From contig OW121857.1 of the NCBI GenBank assembly GCA_933228895.1, positions 1,612,001-1,676,000 of the forward strand: a stretch of DNA of 64,000 bases, written 5' to 3'. Under the pieces are notes generated by a model that was given only the letters and a program-made list of their open reading frames with translations, was not told the DNA's origin and searched no databases. The translations under genes and the position numbers were made by a program. This document shows, piece by piece, positions 23,343 through 35,505 of this stretch. The DNA is from Platycnemis pennipes. Lineage: Eukaryota > Arthropoda > Insecta > Odonata > Platycnemididae. Within the stretch, counting starts at the first letter, position 1. Each line of letters starts with the position of its first letter.

Positions 23343-24227
23343 CCAGGGCTCACTGCTCTCTTTATTGCTGGTTATTTATCTTTCAGGCATAGGAAGGTAG
23401 CTCTATTGTTTTAAAACTACAATTTAGATGTATTTTTGTGAGTTCTACAGAATGATTACAACATAATACAATTAGAAAACACCAAGAATAAGACTACAAT
23501 AGAGCCACATGGAGAAAAGATTAGTCTCTTAAGTTGTAAGATTAAAAAAATAAAACTATAATTTTTGTCATGTTAAATCTCATCTTTGACAAGTTGGCAT
23601 TTAATATTGTTTTATAGTACTAAATTTGGAGATGTCGCATATGATAGTGTAGGCCCTTTAGTTTTTAATGCCTATCTTGAGTTAAGTGGGATAGATAGAT
23701 ATTCAGCTGGAAACACTAGGGCCATGTAAGTATATGCAATGTTCCTTGAGTAGGCTTAAATGTTTTCATTTATAATTCTGTGAGCACAAATGATTGACAC
23801 TCGCCCCCTTTTGAGGTGTAGGTCTACCTATCAAAATTTCATGTAAATTCACAAAATAAAAGATGTTTTTGAGCATTTGGTTAAATATATGCTACTGGTA
23901 GTTGAGTAATAATGAAAAATACTGGTAAGTAGGGATTACATACGCTCCCCTAATCCATTAAAAGAATTTACTGTTTATTACATAATGTTTTTATTTTCCA
24001 ATGGCTAATATTCATCAGATTTGACATCTTTGAGTTTAAGTGTATGGTAGACATGTAGTAACCTTTTAGATCTGCAAATGTAAGCCTGTTCCTTAAAGGT
24101 TCAACATGTACAGGGCAGTGTACATATGACCAATTACTAAGCACTCTTTCAAGTTGCGCAGAAGATGCAGGGGCATTAAGTAAATTATGTACAAGATTTT
24201 TGCCTGAAGGTTTTTGCAGCTTCTTCC

Positions 24228-25330
24228 CCCCTTTCTCCAGTCATACCCAATTTATACGTGCAGTTTTTTGAGAAGAAGGCACTGGACACCTGCGAGGATA
24301 AACCATCATGCTGACTAAGATACGTAGATGAAACCTTTGTGATCTGGCCACATGGAAAAGAGAAACTTGAGGCTTTCCATGATCACCTCAACAACATCCA
24401 TCCAGACATCAAATTTACAAAAGAACCTGAAGAAGGAGGTTGTCTGCCTTTCCTAGATGTCCTGGTTAAGAGGAAAAAGGATGGAAGCTTGGGCCATTCT
24501 GTGTACCGAAAGAAGACCCACACCGACAGATACTTGAATGCCTCGTCCCATCACCATCCACGGCAAAAGTCCTGCGTAATTAAACGTTAACCCACCATGC
24601 CAAAGTCGTGAGTGATGCCGAGCACCTCAACAGCAAAATAGAACATCTAATGTGGGCTCTGAAAGGAAATGGCTACAGTGACTCCTTCATAAAAAGAGCG
24701 ACGAAAGAGAGGAAGCGGCATCCAAATGATGAAGATCGGAAGAAGAAGCCTTTGGCCTTCGTGAAACTCCCGTGCATCTCCTGAGTCACCGACAGGATCG
24801 CAGAAACCCTTCAGAGAAGCAACATCACCACTTGCTTCTGTACGGTGAAAACAATGAAAAGCATCCTGCCATTGCCGAAGGATAGACATCCTCCCCTCCA
24901 ATCCATGGGTGAGGTCCCCTGCCGCTGCGGCAGAAGCTACGTGGGACAGACCAAGCAAGCCATCTCCCAGAGGCATAAGCAGAGCATAAGAGAGCAATGG
25001 AACTTCATAAATGGAACAAGTCAGCAGTCGTCGAACATTATGCCTTGAGCCCTGGGCAAAAAATAATGTTCGAAGCAACACGAGTTTTGGCTAAGACGGA
25101 GGATTATTATCTGCGCCTAATACAAGAAGCAGTAGAAATAGCTGAAAGGCCAAATAATTTCAATAGAGAGGATGGTTGCAACCTGAGCCGTGTTTGGAAA
25201 GGTTTCCTGGCCCCTTCAAATGCACAACGGCTAACGTCTTCCGTCCGAAATTCAAATCGGCACAACAACGGGGCAACGGACATGGATGCTCCTATATAAG
25301 AATGAAGATGAAGCCGACTTACACTCAGTC
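24228..25330 (+). pseudogene. Penelope-like element: reverse transcriptase end and GIY-YIG endonuclease
   Basis: The frame opens at LSPVIPNLYVQFFEKKALDT and reaches RYVDETFVIWPHGKEKLEAF, the RT catalytic region where YVDD is changed to YVDE. It continues with GGCLPFLDVLVKRKKDGSLG and HSVYRKKTHTDRYLNASSHH. After a frameshift come HAKVVSDAEHLNSKIEHLMW and GEVPCRCGRSYVGQTKQAIS, the GIY-YIG endonuclease, then VEHYAL, FEATRVLAKTEDYYLRLIQE and AERPNNFNREDGCNLSRVWK. Penelope-like elements use the RT with the C-terminal endonuclease for target-primed insertion. The N-terminal part is missing and several frameshifts and a stop are present. Confidence 0.87.
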
Positions 25331-25552
25331 TCTTGATAACGCTAGGAGTGAAATGTCGAGTCGAAAATGAATCGCACGCAGCATTTCCCGAAAGTAACAG
25401 CTACAATCATTTCCAAGATTGCTTAAACCTGGATGCTTGCATTTAGCAAGCTCCCAAAAGGTTGATGGACTTTTGATACCCTTGTTTCTCAGCACACGAA
25501 AAACACTGTCTTTGCTATCTCTGATGAATTCTGCTAGGTCTTCCAACCCATC

Positions 25553-25628
25553 TCCATCGCCTGGGATTTGAACCCGGGACCCTCCGGTCAGTAGCTCAGC
25601 ACTCTACCCTTTTAAGCCACCACAACAC
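25553..25628 (-). repeat. tRNA-like sequence (SINE head or tRNA pseudogene)
   Basis: On the minus strand, TGGCTTAAAAGGGTAGAG resembles a pol III A box and GGTTCAAATCC is a consensus B box. They are spaced as in a tRNA and flanked by a T-stem-like CCGGG/CCAGG. Acceptor pairing is poor, so it is not a functional tRNA. Confidence 0.6.
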
Positions 25629-26986
25629 CTAATCAATGTAATACTTTACTTTATTTTTTAATTGCAATTTTCTACATTTTATTAAACGTAAAATATTATT
25701 TTACAGACCAAAAATAATCAACATAATATTCTACATAATCTACATTATCTACACATTTTCTACGTGTATGTAGAAAAATAATATTCTAAGTGTAATGACC
25801 CAACCCTGGTTCTTATACCAGGACCATAGCACCAGTCTCTGAAAAACATTTGCTCAGGAAACTGTAAACCTGCAGCTACACCCAAATACTGCAGTGGACT
25901 CTCATTAGCACGGTTTTGCAGGGACCCGAAATCCTGAACATGGTAACTTGAGGAAAACTTGTTGAACAGGTTAGGCCTTCTCGGGTTACGGTGAAGATGT
26001 GTGTGCGCGGGTTGCATAGCTTCCAGGGGAACCTTCCAATAAAGTGTATAAAAAGGTATATAGACTTGATTTTGAGGTTTGCTATCCCAAAAAAGGAAGA
26101 AGCGAAATTCATAGAGAACATATTAGCATGGAGATAATTTAGTCTTTTGTTTAATGCAGGTACCAGGCTTCTTTTAATAATTACTTTTGAGGCATGTTTG
26201 TGCAGTGAGGATGAAAAATGGCACATTTCTTAGAGTTGCAGAGGCCAGCGTCACTTTGGAGAATGTCATAACAATATGAAATGCACAAATGAAAGGAAAT
26301 TTTGATAGAATATGAATCATACTTTTGCCATCATGTCCGATAAGTTTCAAATAATTTCGTATGTTCGTTTAAGTGTTTCTAGTCAATGTACAAAATTGGG
26401 TTTTCTCCTTAAGAATGGAACATTGGAGGCAGGCGAGCACCTTTGTCTTCATTTTAAATTTTCTAATGTGAATTCATTAAGGTCATAACACTTGACCATG
26501 CCACGATATTTGAATTTTATATTTTTGGAAAATGAACTTGGAAGTAGGTGGAAACACCGAACAACGTATGCGTTGGGCAGAACGAACTTGCCGCCTTTTC
26601 AGCAAACTTTCTTCGTAAGTCTACTTTGCGTAGGAGGTTGAGCTTTTCGCCTTAGGCTTTCCCATAGGCAATTCTAAGCACTTGTCTCACTTTTCCTGTC
26701 ACAAAGATCGCAGCTAAGTAACCAAATATGCAACACGTTGGTAAGTCAGTTGAAGAAGGTGGGATTTCAAAAATTATATTTTTTTGGATTTTTTTCACCG
26801 AATGAATACTTTAGAGTAAAAGTATCCGACAAAAACGGGTACTTGAAAGTATCAAAGTATGGGGAAAATGGCCGATATGCGATACTCGCTATCGGTATTG
26901 GCCCAAGACAATGTGTACTACAAGGTTCTCCTTTTGCTCTGATTCATGTGCCAGACAATTGTTGATTTTTTGCCTTTTTTTTCAAT

Positions 26987-27770
26987 ATGGCGACTAATGA
27001 AAGTATTCGCAGTTGTGGTTCCTGTGAAATTACGCTGGAAAATAAGGATCAAGTGATTCTGTGCGACATTTGTTACTTGATTTTTCATTTTAAATGTACG
27101 GGACTTACTGAATTATCATTACGGGCCCTTAACGGTAACAGAGACATATTTTGGAAATGTGTGTCTTGCCGTACCCCCAAAGTTTCACTCTCCGAAATGG
27201 CGGCCGACATTGAAACCTTAAAATCTGAAGTTTTGCAGTTAAAGATTCCTGGAAGTAATGTAGAGACTGATCCTAATATGAAGAAACCTTCGCATCAATC
27301 TAACCACAAAGCGAAATCTGTCACCTTTGCGGAGAAGTTATGCAAGTGTCCGCTGACAACTCCATTAATGTGCCGGTTGCAAACGAAGATAAATGTGATG
27401 AAGCAATGGCGAGTGATCCACATGTGTTCACCAGTGACGAGAATGTTGACGATGGCTTTCGAGAAGTTAGATGATCTCGCCCAAAGCAACGGAAGATCGT
27501 CTACGGCAATGCGAAAAATCTTAGTTGCTCCTTAAAAGGCACAGCTAAAAAGTGTCATATACGCGTTTGGAAAATCCAGCCGAAGTCCACATCGGAGGAG
27601 GATATACGTTCCTTCTTGAAGAATTGCGTGAGTGTTGATTTTGAAGTAATGAAACTTCAAGCTAAAGGAGATTATGCATCCTTCAGGGTATCCATTTTAG
27701 AGTCCTATAAAGAAAAACTATTGAGTGAATCTTTTTGGCCTGACGATGTGACAGTTCTTTTTCCCTCGTA
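26987..27770 (+). pseudogene. CR1-like LINE ORF1 (PHD-type zinc finger protein)
   Basis: The 182-residue frame starts MATNESIRSCGSCEITLENK and continues CDICYLIFHFKCTGLTELSL with FWKCVSCRTP, a PHD-type C-C-C-C-H-C-C-C zinc finger as found in ORF1 of CR1/L2-group LINEs. A short coiled region (IETLKSEVLQLK) follows. After a frameshift near 27535, IRVWKIQPKSTSEEDIRSFL and YASFRVSI resemble the C-terminal domain of these gag-like proteins. ORF1 proteins coat LINE RNA. It lies directly upstream of the endonuclease/RT frame on the same strand. Confidence 0.78.
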
Positions 27771-28017
27771 AAGCCAGTGAAACGAATGTGTCTACGGCTA
27801 AGGACAACAGCCTAAGTACCTGTGCTAGCGTTGATACGGTCGATACTTCCGAACCTGTATTGGTGAAGACGGACAGCACATCGACCGTCAATCCAAATGT
27901 TACCGTGACAAATCGGATGAATACCCATGCTACTACTGGCAACTCTAAGCCGAAAAAGGAGGATGTCATCTCTTGACTATGCTCTCAGCAGTCGGACAAA
28001 AAAGAAACTGTTAGTGG

Positions 28018-31000
28018 AATTCGCGTATTATTAATTAACATTCAGTGCATTAGCAACAAAATACCTGCGTTGGAAGTGCTGTTACATGAAGAGGACATCG
28101 ATATTCTATGTATTTGTGAGCATTGGCTACATTCTAGTGTGAGTGTATCCGTCGCTGGATATGAAAGAGTTAACGTCTACTGTCGCTCAACCCACAAGAA
28201 TGGTGGAGTAGCTATTTTTGTTAAGGAAGGCTTCAAACTGGAAAATTTTTCATTTGACTTTATGAGTGTGAATGAGGATCTCATTTTCGAATCTGCTGGT
28301 ATCAGATTCAAATATGCTGAGTATTATTTTCATGTCATTGTTCTGTATCGATCTCTGCTTGTTTGTTTCGATTCCTTCTGTGACAAACTGGATCATATTC
28401 TTTTTTCTCTTCTTAATCGTTCCCCCAGAAACATTGTAACTATGGCTGGTGACTTTAATGTTGATCTTTTGGTAAATGGTCCTAACCAGAAGAAGCTTAG
28501 GTCAGTGCTTAGCTCACATAATGTTATCCCTTTGGTTAAAACTCCAACTAGAATTACCTGCAATTCTGCAACGCTTATTGATAACATTTTCACTAATTTT
28601 AGTGACCAGAATGCTTCTGTCTCGGTCTTCAATCCTTTATTATCCAATCATTGTGCCGTGAAAGCGACTTTTGGCAATATAGCATATCTGCCTAAAACTG
28701 ACTCCACTTTTCATGAAACTAGAATCTTTAGTAAACCTAACTCTCAATTGTTTACATCTTTGTTGCTCCTTGAAGATTGGACTAAAATTTATTCTGCAGC
28801 CACATTTCAAGAGAGCTTTAACCTCTTTTATGAAAAGTTTTGTTTTCTTTTGGACTGGACCTTCCCTGTTGTCACAGTAAGGACCAAAATAAAACAGCCT
28901 AAGCATTGGATTTCTCTTGAAATCATCAGTATGTCCAGGGAAGTTAAAAGACTGTATGATGCAAATAAATGCCACAGGGATGCTGATCAAATTAAACAAT
29001 ACTGCAACCTCAAAAGAGCCTATAGGAATGTTATCAATTATAAGAAAAAAATGTTCAATGATTCCCTATTATTAATGCTACTAACAAAACCAAGGAAGCA
29101 TGGAATCTAATTAACAAAGCTGTAAATTTCAAGAAAAGTAAAATCTTGCCTTTTGTGGATAATGATTCAGGCACTCTAGGTCTAAAGCAGTTGGCTAACA
29201 CACTTAATAACTTTTTTACTGAACTGCCAGTTCCAACTCCCCCTGTTATCCAGCCCCACACTACTACTAGAGATAATGTTACAGCAGTTCCTCACTCAAT
29301 GTTTCTTCGACCCTGCTGTCCATCCAAATTATCCAAACACTTACGTAAAGTAGGAAATAAAAAATCTTCAGGCCTTGATGGTATCCCTGGCCCACTTCTT
29401 AAAGATTGTGGGTATGCAATAAAAGAACCACTTCTGTACCTCATTAACCAGTCTCTCCTTCTGGGTGAATTTCCCGACATTTTGAAAACCTCAAAGGTCA
29501 TTCCAGTATATAAAAACAAAGGAGATAAGAACTCAATCAGTAATTATAGGCCCATATCTCTTCTTTCACAATTTTCCAAAATAATGGAATATGTTTACTG
29601 TATTAGGTTGAGGGAATTTTTGGAGAAGCACAATATAATATCCCAGTCTCAGTTTGGTTTTTGAAGAGGGAAATCAACTACCCAAGCTCTCTTCTCTGCA
29701 GTTGACTTCATAGTCGAACAGCTGAACAACAGTCATGTTGCCATGGGAATTTCCTTTGACCTCACTAATGCCTTTAATTCTGTTGACCTTGAGTTACTTC
29801 TCAGGAAATGTGAATATATAGGTATTAGAGGTATAGCATACAGTTGGTTGAAGTCGTATTTGTCCAACCGTCAGCAGGTAGTTGAGATAAGCAAGGATGG
29901 GAAAAAGTTTATCTCTGATGTACAAGTTGTTTCCACTGGAGTTCCCCAAGGCTCAATCTTGGGTCCTGTCCTCTTTCTCGTTTTTGTTAATGACCTATCA
30001 GTAGGGACACCGAAAAATGGTAAATAAAAATCATCAAAAGCCGTGTTTAAAATGACAAATGCGGTAAATAAAATCGTTTTAAAAAGGTGAAAGCTGTGTT
30101 TAATGTTGGGAAAAAGGAGTCTTAAAGAAGGGTTTTTTAATATTATTAATAAATACTTCATACCAATGTGAACAAACAGTTAATAGCACATGCATTTGAG
30201 ATCCAATACAGAAGTGGCTACCCTACGCAACATAAAAAACACAGTAGGCAAAATTAAGTTAAAGGCAAATTAATGAGATAATGGTAATAACAATAACAGA
30301 GTGGAGTAGTGGACTGCAGGTAATTAAGTTCGATTCTTACGCGGTTTAAAATTTTTCTTTCAACCATTGAATAAAAAACTGTATCATCCTTCATTTCCAA
30401 CCTTTGTGTGTGGATACTGACTTTTTTGTACTTCTATCGCTTCAACTAGATTTACAAATGCATCACTCAAAAATACACTGTAAAGTTAACGTAATGATTC
30501 CACAATTTAATTCTGTAATATAAATTTTTTCCAATCATTTCCTTTCGCCTAATTTAATTATTTTTTTTACTTATAATTTGGCATGAAATTTCTGATAACT
30601 TACTTTTTTTAACAGCCTACTAGCATTACCCTAGGAATACAGCACGGCTGTATTCTTACGTAGTGTTAAGGATCGAACTCGCGACTGGCAGTACACTAGC
30701 CCTCATTTTTAACAACTACGCTCTCATAGGTTCACGGGAATCTGGCGAATGTAGGCGACCCGCATGACATTCGGCTTAATTTTTTTCTCGCACATCCGAG
30801 CCTATGGAGAAAAAGGTCAAGACGAGTATTTTTTTATTTCGTTTTCCTCGTTTGTAGCACGGAAAAAATCGTCTCATTTCGTGACCCGAGTTACTTAACT
30901 CTCCTTGTTGGTATCTACCATACGTGCATTCCATTCGCGGGGCGCATCGATCACGAGGCCGAAAGATGTTAAAATCTCCGATCCGGATCTGAATTTTTAC

Positions 31001-32725
31001 TGTCTCTGGATATGATTTCAGTAGCGAATGAAATGAAAGACCCGTGGTTCTTTGGATCCGACCCGACCATCCTTAATTTATGAGTGGTTCATTTGTAAAT
31101 GTAATTTAAACAACAAAAGTATAATAAAGTGAGTATTCAGATGAAATGGTTTGAAATTGAATATGATAACATTTTCGATGCAGTGACTGAAAGAAAAAAA
31201 TTAAGCTGCGATTGGGATCGAACTTCGCACAGTACACTAGCTCTCGTTCATGGCTCTCGTTGTATGCCTGATCCCGGCGAATGTAGGCTACCCGCATGGC
31301 ACCCTACGTATTTTTTCCCGCGATACCGGGGTAATGGGGGAAAAAAGTCATATATCTTTATTTTGCTTCTAGTTGCACGGGAACGTTTTCATCTAATTAC
31401 GTGACCAAAGTTACACATCCTCTTTTTGTCAATATCTACCGCACCTACATTCCATTCACGGGGCACTTCGATCGCTAAACCGCGAAAATTTAAAATCTAT
31501 GATCCGGATCCGATTTTACTCCGTGTCTTTGGATCCGAATCCGGAACCGAGAAAAATGAAAGATCCGATCCGGTCATCACTAAGGAAAATATTTCATGCT
31601 GCAAAAATTCGGCATTTGCAAAATATCTCAAATTTCGTTAAAAAAATCGCGTTTCAAAGAAGACACGGTTATTTCGCGATTAAACCCAAAAAGTCGCTTA
31701 TTTCGTGAATCCTGTCGCAAAAAACGTTTCGCGAAAATGTCATGTCCCTACCTATCAGTGACCCTGCTGCAAAAAGAACGTGATAAGGTAGTAATGTATG
31801 CAGATGATGTAAATTTCCTAAGTGGCCAACCAGGCTATAATGGCATTGTGGAGGTATGCAATGAGACTATGGTTAGGATGTCGGATTGGTGCTGGGGCAA
31901 CAAACTATGTTTGAATGAGAAGAAAACCCAGACTCTATTCTTTTCGGCGTCCTCAAGACGTCTTCATAAATTGCATTCTTGCATTGATGCAGATCTTCAA
32001 CAGGGGTATTGGGTTAAATTTCTTGGTGTCCTAATTGACCCACTATTAAATTGGTCTCACCACATTGAGAATTTGTGTAAAAAATTAAGCTCTGCCTACT
32101 ATTTATTGTCCACAGTTAAACACTCACTAAGTGTTAAAGTACTCAAAAGTGTCTACTATGCATATTTTTATTCGCATGTGTCGTATGGTATTGTCATTTG
32201 GGGTTCTTCCTCCTTACTAATTAATACTTTTAGAATTCAAAAGAAGATTGTAAGATCTATGTGTAATGCCCAGTTCAGGAGCCATTGCCGACCTCTTTTT
32301 AAAAAATTAGATTTGCTTACCGTGCCATCTATTTATATTTACTGTACATTGGTTTTTACCAGGGAAAATTTATCTTGGTTTGTAAAAAATGAGTGTTATC
32401 ATGAACACAAGACAAGACATATAACTGATCTACATGTAATTCAGCAAAATTTTAAGGTCTCTTCATCAGGTCCCAGAGTTATGTGTATAAAATTGTACAA
32501 TACCCTTCCGGTGCATTTAAAAAACACTCAAACAATGTCTGCATTCAAATGCCAGCTAAGGAAGCTCCTGATGTCAAAGTGTTTTTATAGTGTGGAAGAG
32601 TACTTTTGTAGTGTTAATCTATACGTGCCTTCTTTGTGAACCATTTTTATATTTTTTTATCTTGACCTGTCCAATACATTCCTGTAATGTCTCCCGGATG
32701 GAAAAAATATTATTATTATTATTTG
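28018..32725 (+). pseudogene. CR1-like LINE ORF2 (endonuclease plus reverse transcriptase), split by a hAT-like element
   Basis: The endonuclease reads LLINIQCISNKIPALEVLLH, ICEHWL, GGVAIFV, MAGDFNVD (catalytic D and N), TLIDNIFTN and SNHCAVKA (catalytic H). A frameshift near 29070 leads to the RT: KKSSGLDGIPGPLLKDCG, IPVYKNKGDKNSISNYRPIS, an in-frame TGA at about 29662, then GISFDLTNAFNSVD (first catalytic D) and STGVPQGSILGPVLF. The frame is cut at 30002 by a 1.75 kb DNA transposon and resumes at 31759 with VVMYADDVNFLSG (catalytic DD). It runs to the stop at 32637. A (TTA)n tail at about 32706-32725 marks the 3' end. Confidence 0.9.
30002..31750. mobile_element. hAT-like non-autonomous transposon inserted in LINE RT
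   Basis: The insert begins TAGGGACA and ends TGTCCCTA, with CCTATCAG duplicated at 29994-30001 and 31751-31758. Eight-base target duplications and TAGGG ends are typical of hAT elements. Removing the insert and one duplicate rejoins the LINE frame from NDLS to the YADD region. The inside has two tandem-like copies of a GGATCC-rich block (30838-31076, 31350-31590) and tRNA-like pieces near 30660-30735 and 31210-31260, but no transposase. Confidence 0.9.
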
Positions 32726-32790
32726 TCATCATTTGTGAATGGGCTTATTCGATTGGGTAAGATTTTCAATTATTGCTTTGTTTGTCGTAG

Positions 32791-32960
32791 TGCTGCAACA
32801 ACGGATGAAGAAAGGCAGCAAATGCAGGAGGTGGGGCAGTTTCATTTGGGAGACATGGTGAATGTATTCCGCCATGGTTCTCTGGTGATGCAGAACGTGG
32901 GTGATATGTCCACGCCCACCCACGGTTGCGTCCTGTTTGGAACTGTCAGTGGCACCATAG
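32791..32960 (+). CDS. DDB1: DDB1 exon ([20 protein letters not shown] segment)
   Basis: A 170-nt exon completes the split serine codon and encodes [20 protein letters not shown], then the [11 protein letters not shown] block and [10 protein letters not shown]. This is the end of the third propeller in DDB1. The donor is GTAAGT after one base of a glycine codon. A CR1-like LINE ends only about 65 bp upstream of the acceptor (TTTGTCGTAG), so the acceptor region has little native intron left in front of it. Confidence 0.94.
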
Positions 32961-34250
32961 GTAAGTGCTTGGTGTGATGATCCTTCTGAGTGGTGTCCTT
33001 CATTTAGTTCCCCTCTGCACGTCAAATCTAGAGAATGATGGGGTCCCCGGGAGCAGTTTTTTATCAGTTGCTCATATGGAACACTTTTTGAAATACCCGT
33101 TGCAGAAAGCCGTGGATGCCTTTCTGTGTCTCCATGTGGGAGATGGGAAACTACAAGTCTTATTTCCTTCCAACTGTGCAATGCTGCTAACATCATCCTT
33201 GCTGCTGCATGCAAATCTCAGAATTAGCTCAGGAAACATTTACAGAGTCTTTTAATGATATTTTCTCTGGCTAGGGACTATGGAACCAGGTAGTGGAACT
33301 GGTTGTTTCACGCTCTACATTTTATGCATAAGTCATTACGTATATCTAATTGTAGTTAGAATCTAGTTGTCATTAGTTCCATGGTCAAATATCTCTGATA
33401 CCAACCTGAGCAGCAAAAAATGCCAATGGAATAATACCATAGCAGTCCACTAGTTTGCTTCATGGTAACTCTGATAGTTATTTCTTATCTTTTCAGTTTC
33501 TTTAAATTTTAAGCATGTGTATATATTTAGGCTGCCATGTGTACTAAACAACCAATGAAGAAATACCTGTATTTTTGAAAGTTTATGCATTATGCTAGTT
33601 ATCATCAATGATGATCAGGGCTTCTGGGTCTTCCCCTCCACACTGGTGTGCCTCTTGGTGACAAGTGTCTTCAGCCATCCTGCTGGAAGTTTGCGACCAG
33701 GAGTGTGCTGCATTCACGTGTGTTGCATGGGGGAGCCCTTGGTTGGCTCTGATTGGCTGAGGGACGGCTGGGTCTTCTGAATGGAAAATTCTCCTCCTAG
33801 TGTTTCCAAATCCCTAATCCGGCATCACTTCGGTCTTGACTGTGCCGGAATAAAGATGCTGAAATGTATATTGAGATTTACAGCTCTTTATTCATTTTTA
33901 GATCTTTAAAATTAAGCCCTTAGCTCTAGGGCTATATCTCTTGATCTAATTGAGCTAGAAATCTCGAAAAAAGCTTGTTTTAATTTATTTGAAGGAAAGA
34001 TATTGCAATTTTCCATTGCAATTGCAACTTGAAGGAAAGATATTGTCAAGTGACTTGACAATTATGCAGTAGCATCAAAACTAGTTGGAATAAATTTTTA
34101 CTTGTGGAAAATTGCAGTATCTTTCCTTTAATATGTAATATTTCCACCACATCACACCTGAATCTGGTTGCTTACTTGTTTTAATTGTTGAAAGTTGACC
34201 AATGATATTATTGGGTCAGACTAAAATTTTGAAAATTTTCAAAATGTTTT
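32961..34250 (+). other. DDB1 intron, no gene recognised
   Basis: Contains only AT-rich sequence with a short inverted GAAGGAAAGATATTGCAATT pair near 33994-34130. Confidence 0.45.
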
Positions 34251-34255
34251 AATTA

Positions 34256-35505
34256 TACTTGTACCGATACCATTTTTTCCGATACCTAACCGATACCTCG
34301 ATACCAGTGGCTGATACAGATAGTATTACAGTAAATCCTCCATTCAACGAATTTGTTGGGTCCCAAAATATCATGACTTTGCTGTAGGGGGTTTCGTTGT
34401 ATGGAGGTGTTATGTGGGTTGCGTCATCTCAGGGGCACCCAAGTGTTCCATGTGCTTTACGATGCAAGTCGTGTACATTTCTTAATCTTGCTTTATTCAC
34501 CTTTCCTTTCGTGATGATAAACAATTGTTATTATTTACCATCAAATACCGTGGCTATCACCCCGTGATTTTCAATCTGCGTATTTCTAATTGAAATTATT
34601 GTTTTTCTCGTCCATTATGCTCTATGCCTCATCGCTTAATGCCTGTGGATTACGTATTTTTAAAGTGCTCCATAATTTTTCCGAGTATCTAGTTGATATT
34701 ATTCTTGGAGTGCAATAATTTAAGTCAATATCAATTGGCAGTTTTATGCAGCATTTTGCTTGAAAGAGCACATATTGCCATTTAGACTTACGAAATAAAA
34801 TGCATTGTTGGAATTGAAATTAAAATCCCATGGAAATACTGGTATATATATATGTTTGTGACTGGTATATATTGGATATCAATAAACAATGATGGAAGTT
34901 AGGTGGAGTGAGTTAGTTTCTATGAGTAAAAATGTGGCAGTTGGCAATGCCCTGAGGTCACAATGGCAATCTCAGATGATAATGCATTGATGATGCCTTC
35001 ATAGAAGCTGGACACGATCGGTACTCTGTTGGCACACCCGTTCTTCAGTGCCAAAACGCAATACCATCCTCGAGTACGCCAGGTAATATTTGAATCCACG
35101 CCTTGTCGCCCTTCATCCAGTAATTACCTCTTCATGCATGAAGAAAATTTCAAACCAGGTTTGCCCTTTTTCAGTCCTTTGCACAACGTCTCTCATTTTA
35201 AAATGTGTGCCGTTTGCAGGATAAAACTATTAAACTGGAATAATTAGTCGCTAAAGCAGAATCACAAGTTAAATGTGTCTTATGTTAGCTATTAAGAGAA
35301 TAAAAATGTGTAAAAGAACCTGATCCCACTCCTTTTTGCGTCTTTTATGACATTAGAAGGACCTCTTTCTAAACCAAGTAGACAAGCGAAGATCGCTGTT
35401 GTGAAAACTCTAGTTGCACCGGTAATATTGTATGCTAACAATTTGGAATGGAGACGTTTTGAGTTGGACGCAGCAAGAACACGATCAGTATCGGCCCAAG
35501 TCTAG
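34256..35505. mobile_element. Transposon with CTTGTACCGATACC ends, copy 2
   Basis: TACTTGTACCGATACC near 34256 and CAGTATCGGCCCAAGTCTAG ending near 35506 are imperfect inverted ends shared with 22257-26910. A pogo-like CAGTAAATCCTCCATTCAAC preceded by TA starts at 34330 inside it. No coding sequence was recognised. Confidence 0.45.

Larger units (their letters stand above)
22654..25808. mobile_element. hAT-like DNA transposon, 3.2 kb, with 13-bp TIRs and 8-bp TSD
   Basis: The ends are a perfect 13-bp inverted repeat, CAGGGTTGGGTCA at 22654 and its complement at 25796-25808. GTTCTTAT is duplicated at 22646-22653 and 25809-25816, the 8-bp target duplication typical of hAT elements. Subterminal TAGAATATT and GTAGAAAAT motifs occur at both ends. 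The interior is not a simple transposase: it holds a 245-bp hairpin, a Penelope fragment, and a tRNA-like sequence. A minus-strand piece (25546-25325) with PSTFWELAKCKHPGLSNLG may be a trace of the hAT C-terminal dimerisation region. It is a non-autonomous or decayed copy. Confidence 0.85.
22257..26910. mobile_element. Possible outer transposon with CTTGTACCGATACC ends
   Basis: ACTTGTACCGATACC near 22257 and its imperfect inverse CGGTATTGGCCCAAG near 26893-26908 resemble the ends of a second copy at about 34256-35505. If real, the hAT-like element at 22654-25808 is inserted in it. The target duplication was not resolved and the interior is not recognisable. Confidence 0.4.

Noticed and set aside
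24647..25081. 144-codon minus-strand open frame
   Set aside because: Antisense shadow of the Penelope GIY-YIG region.
31596..31758. Upstream part of the 347-codon frame before the LINE YADD region
   Set aside because: It is inside the hAT-like insert; the true LINE frame only resumes after the target duplication.
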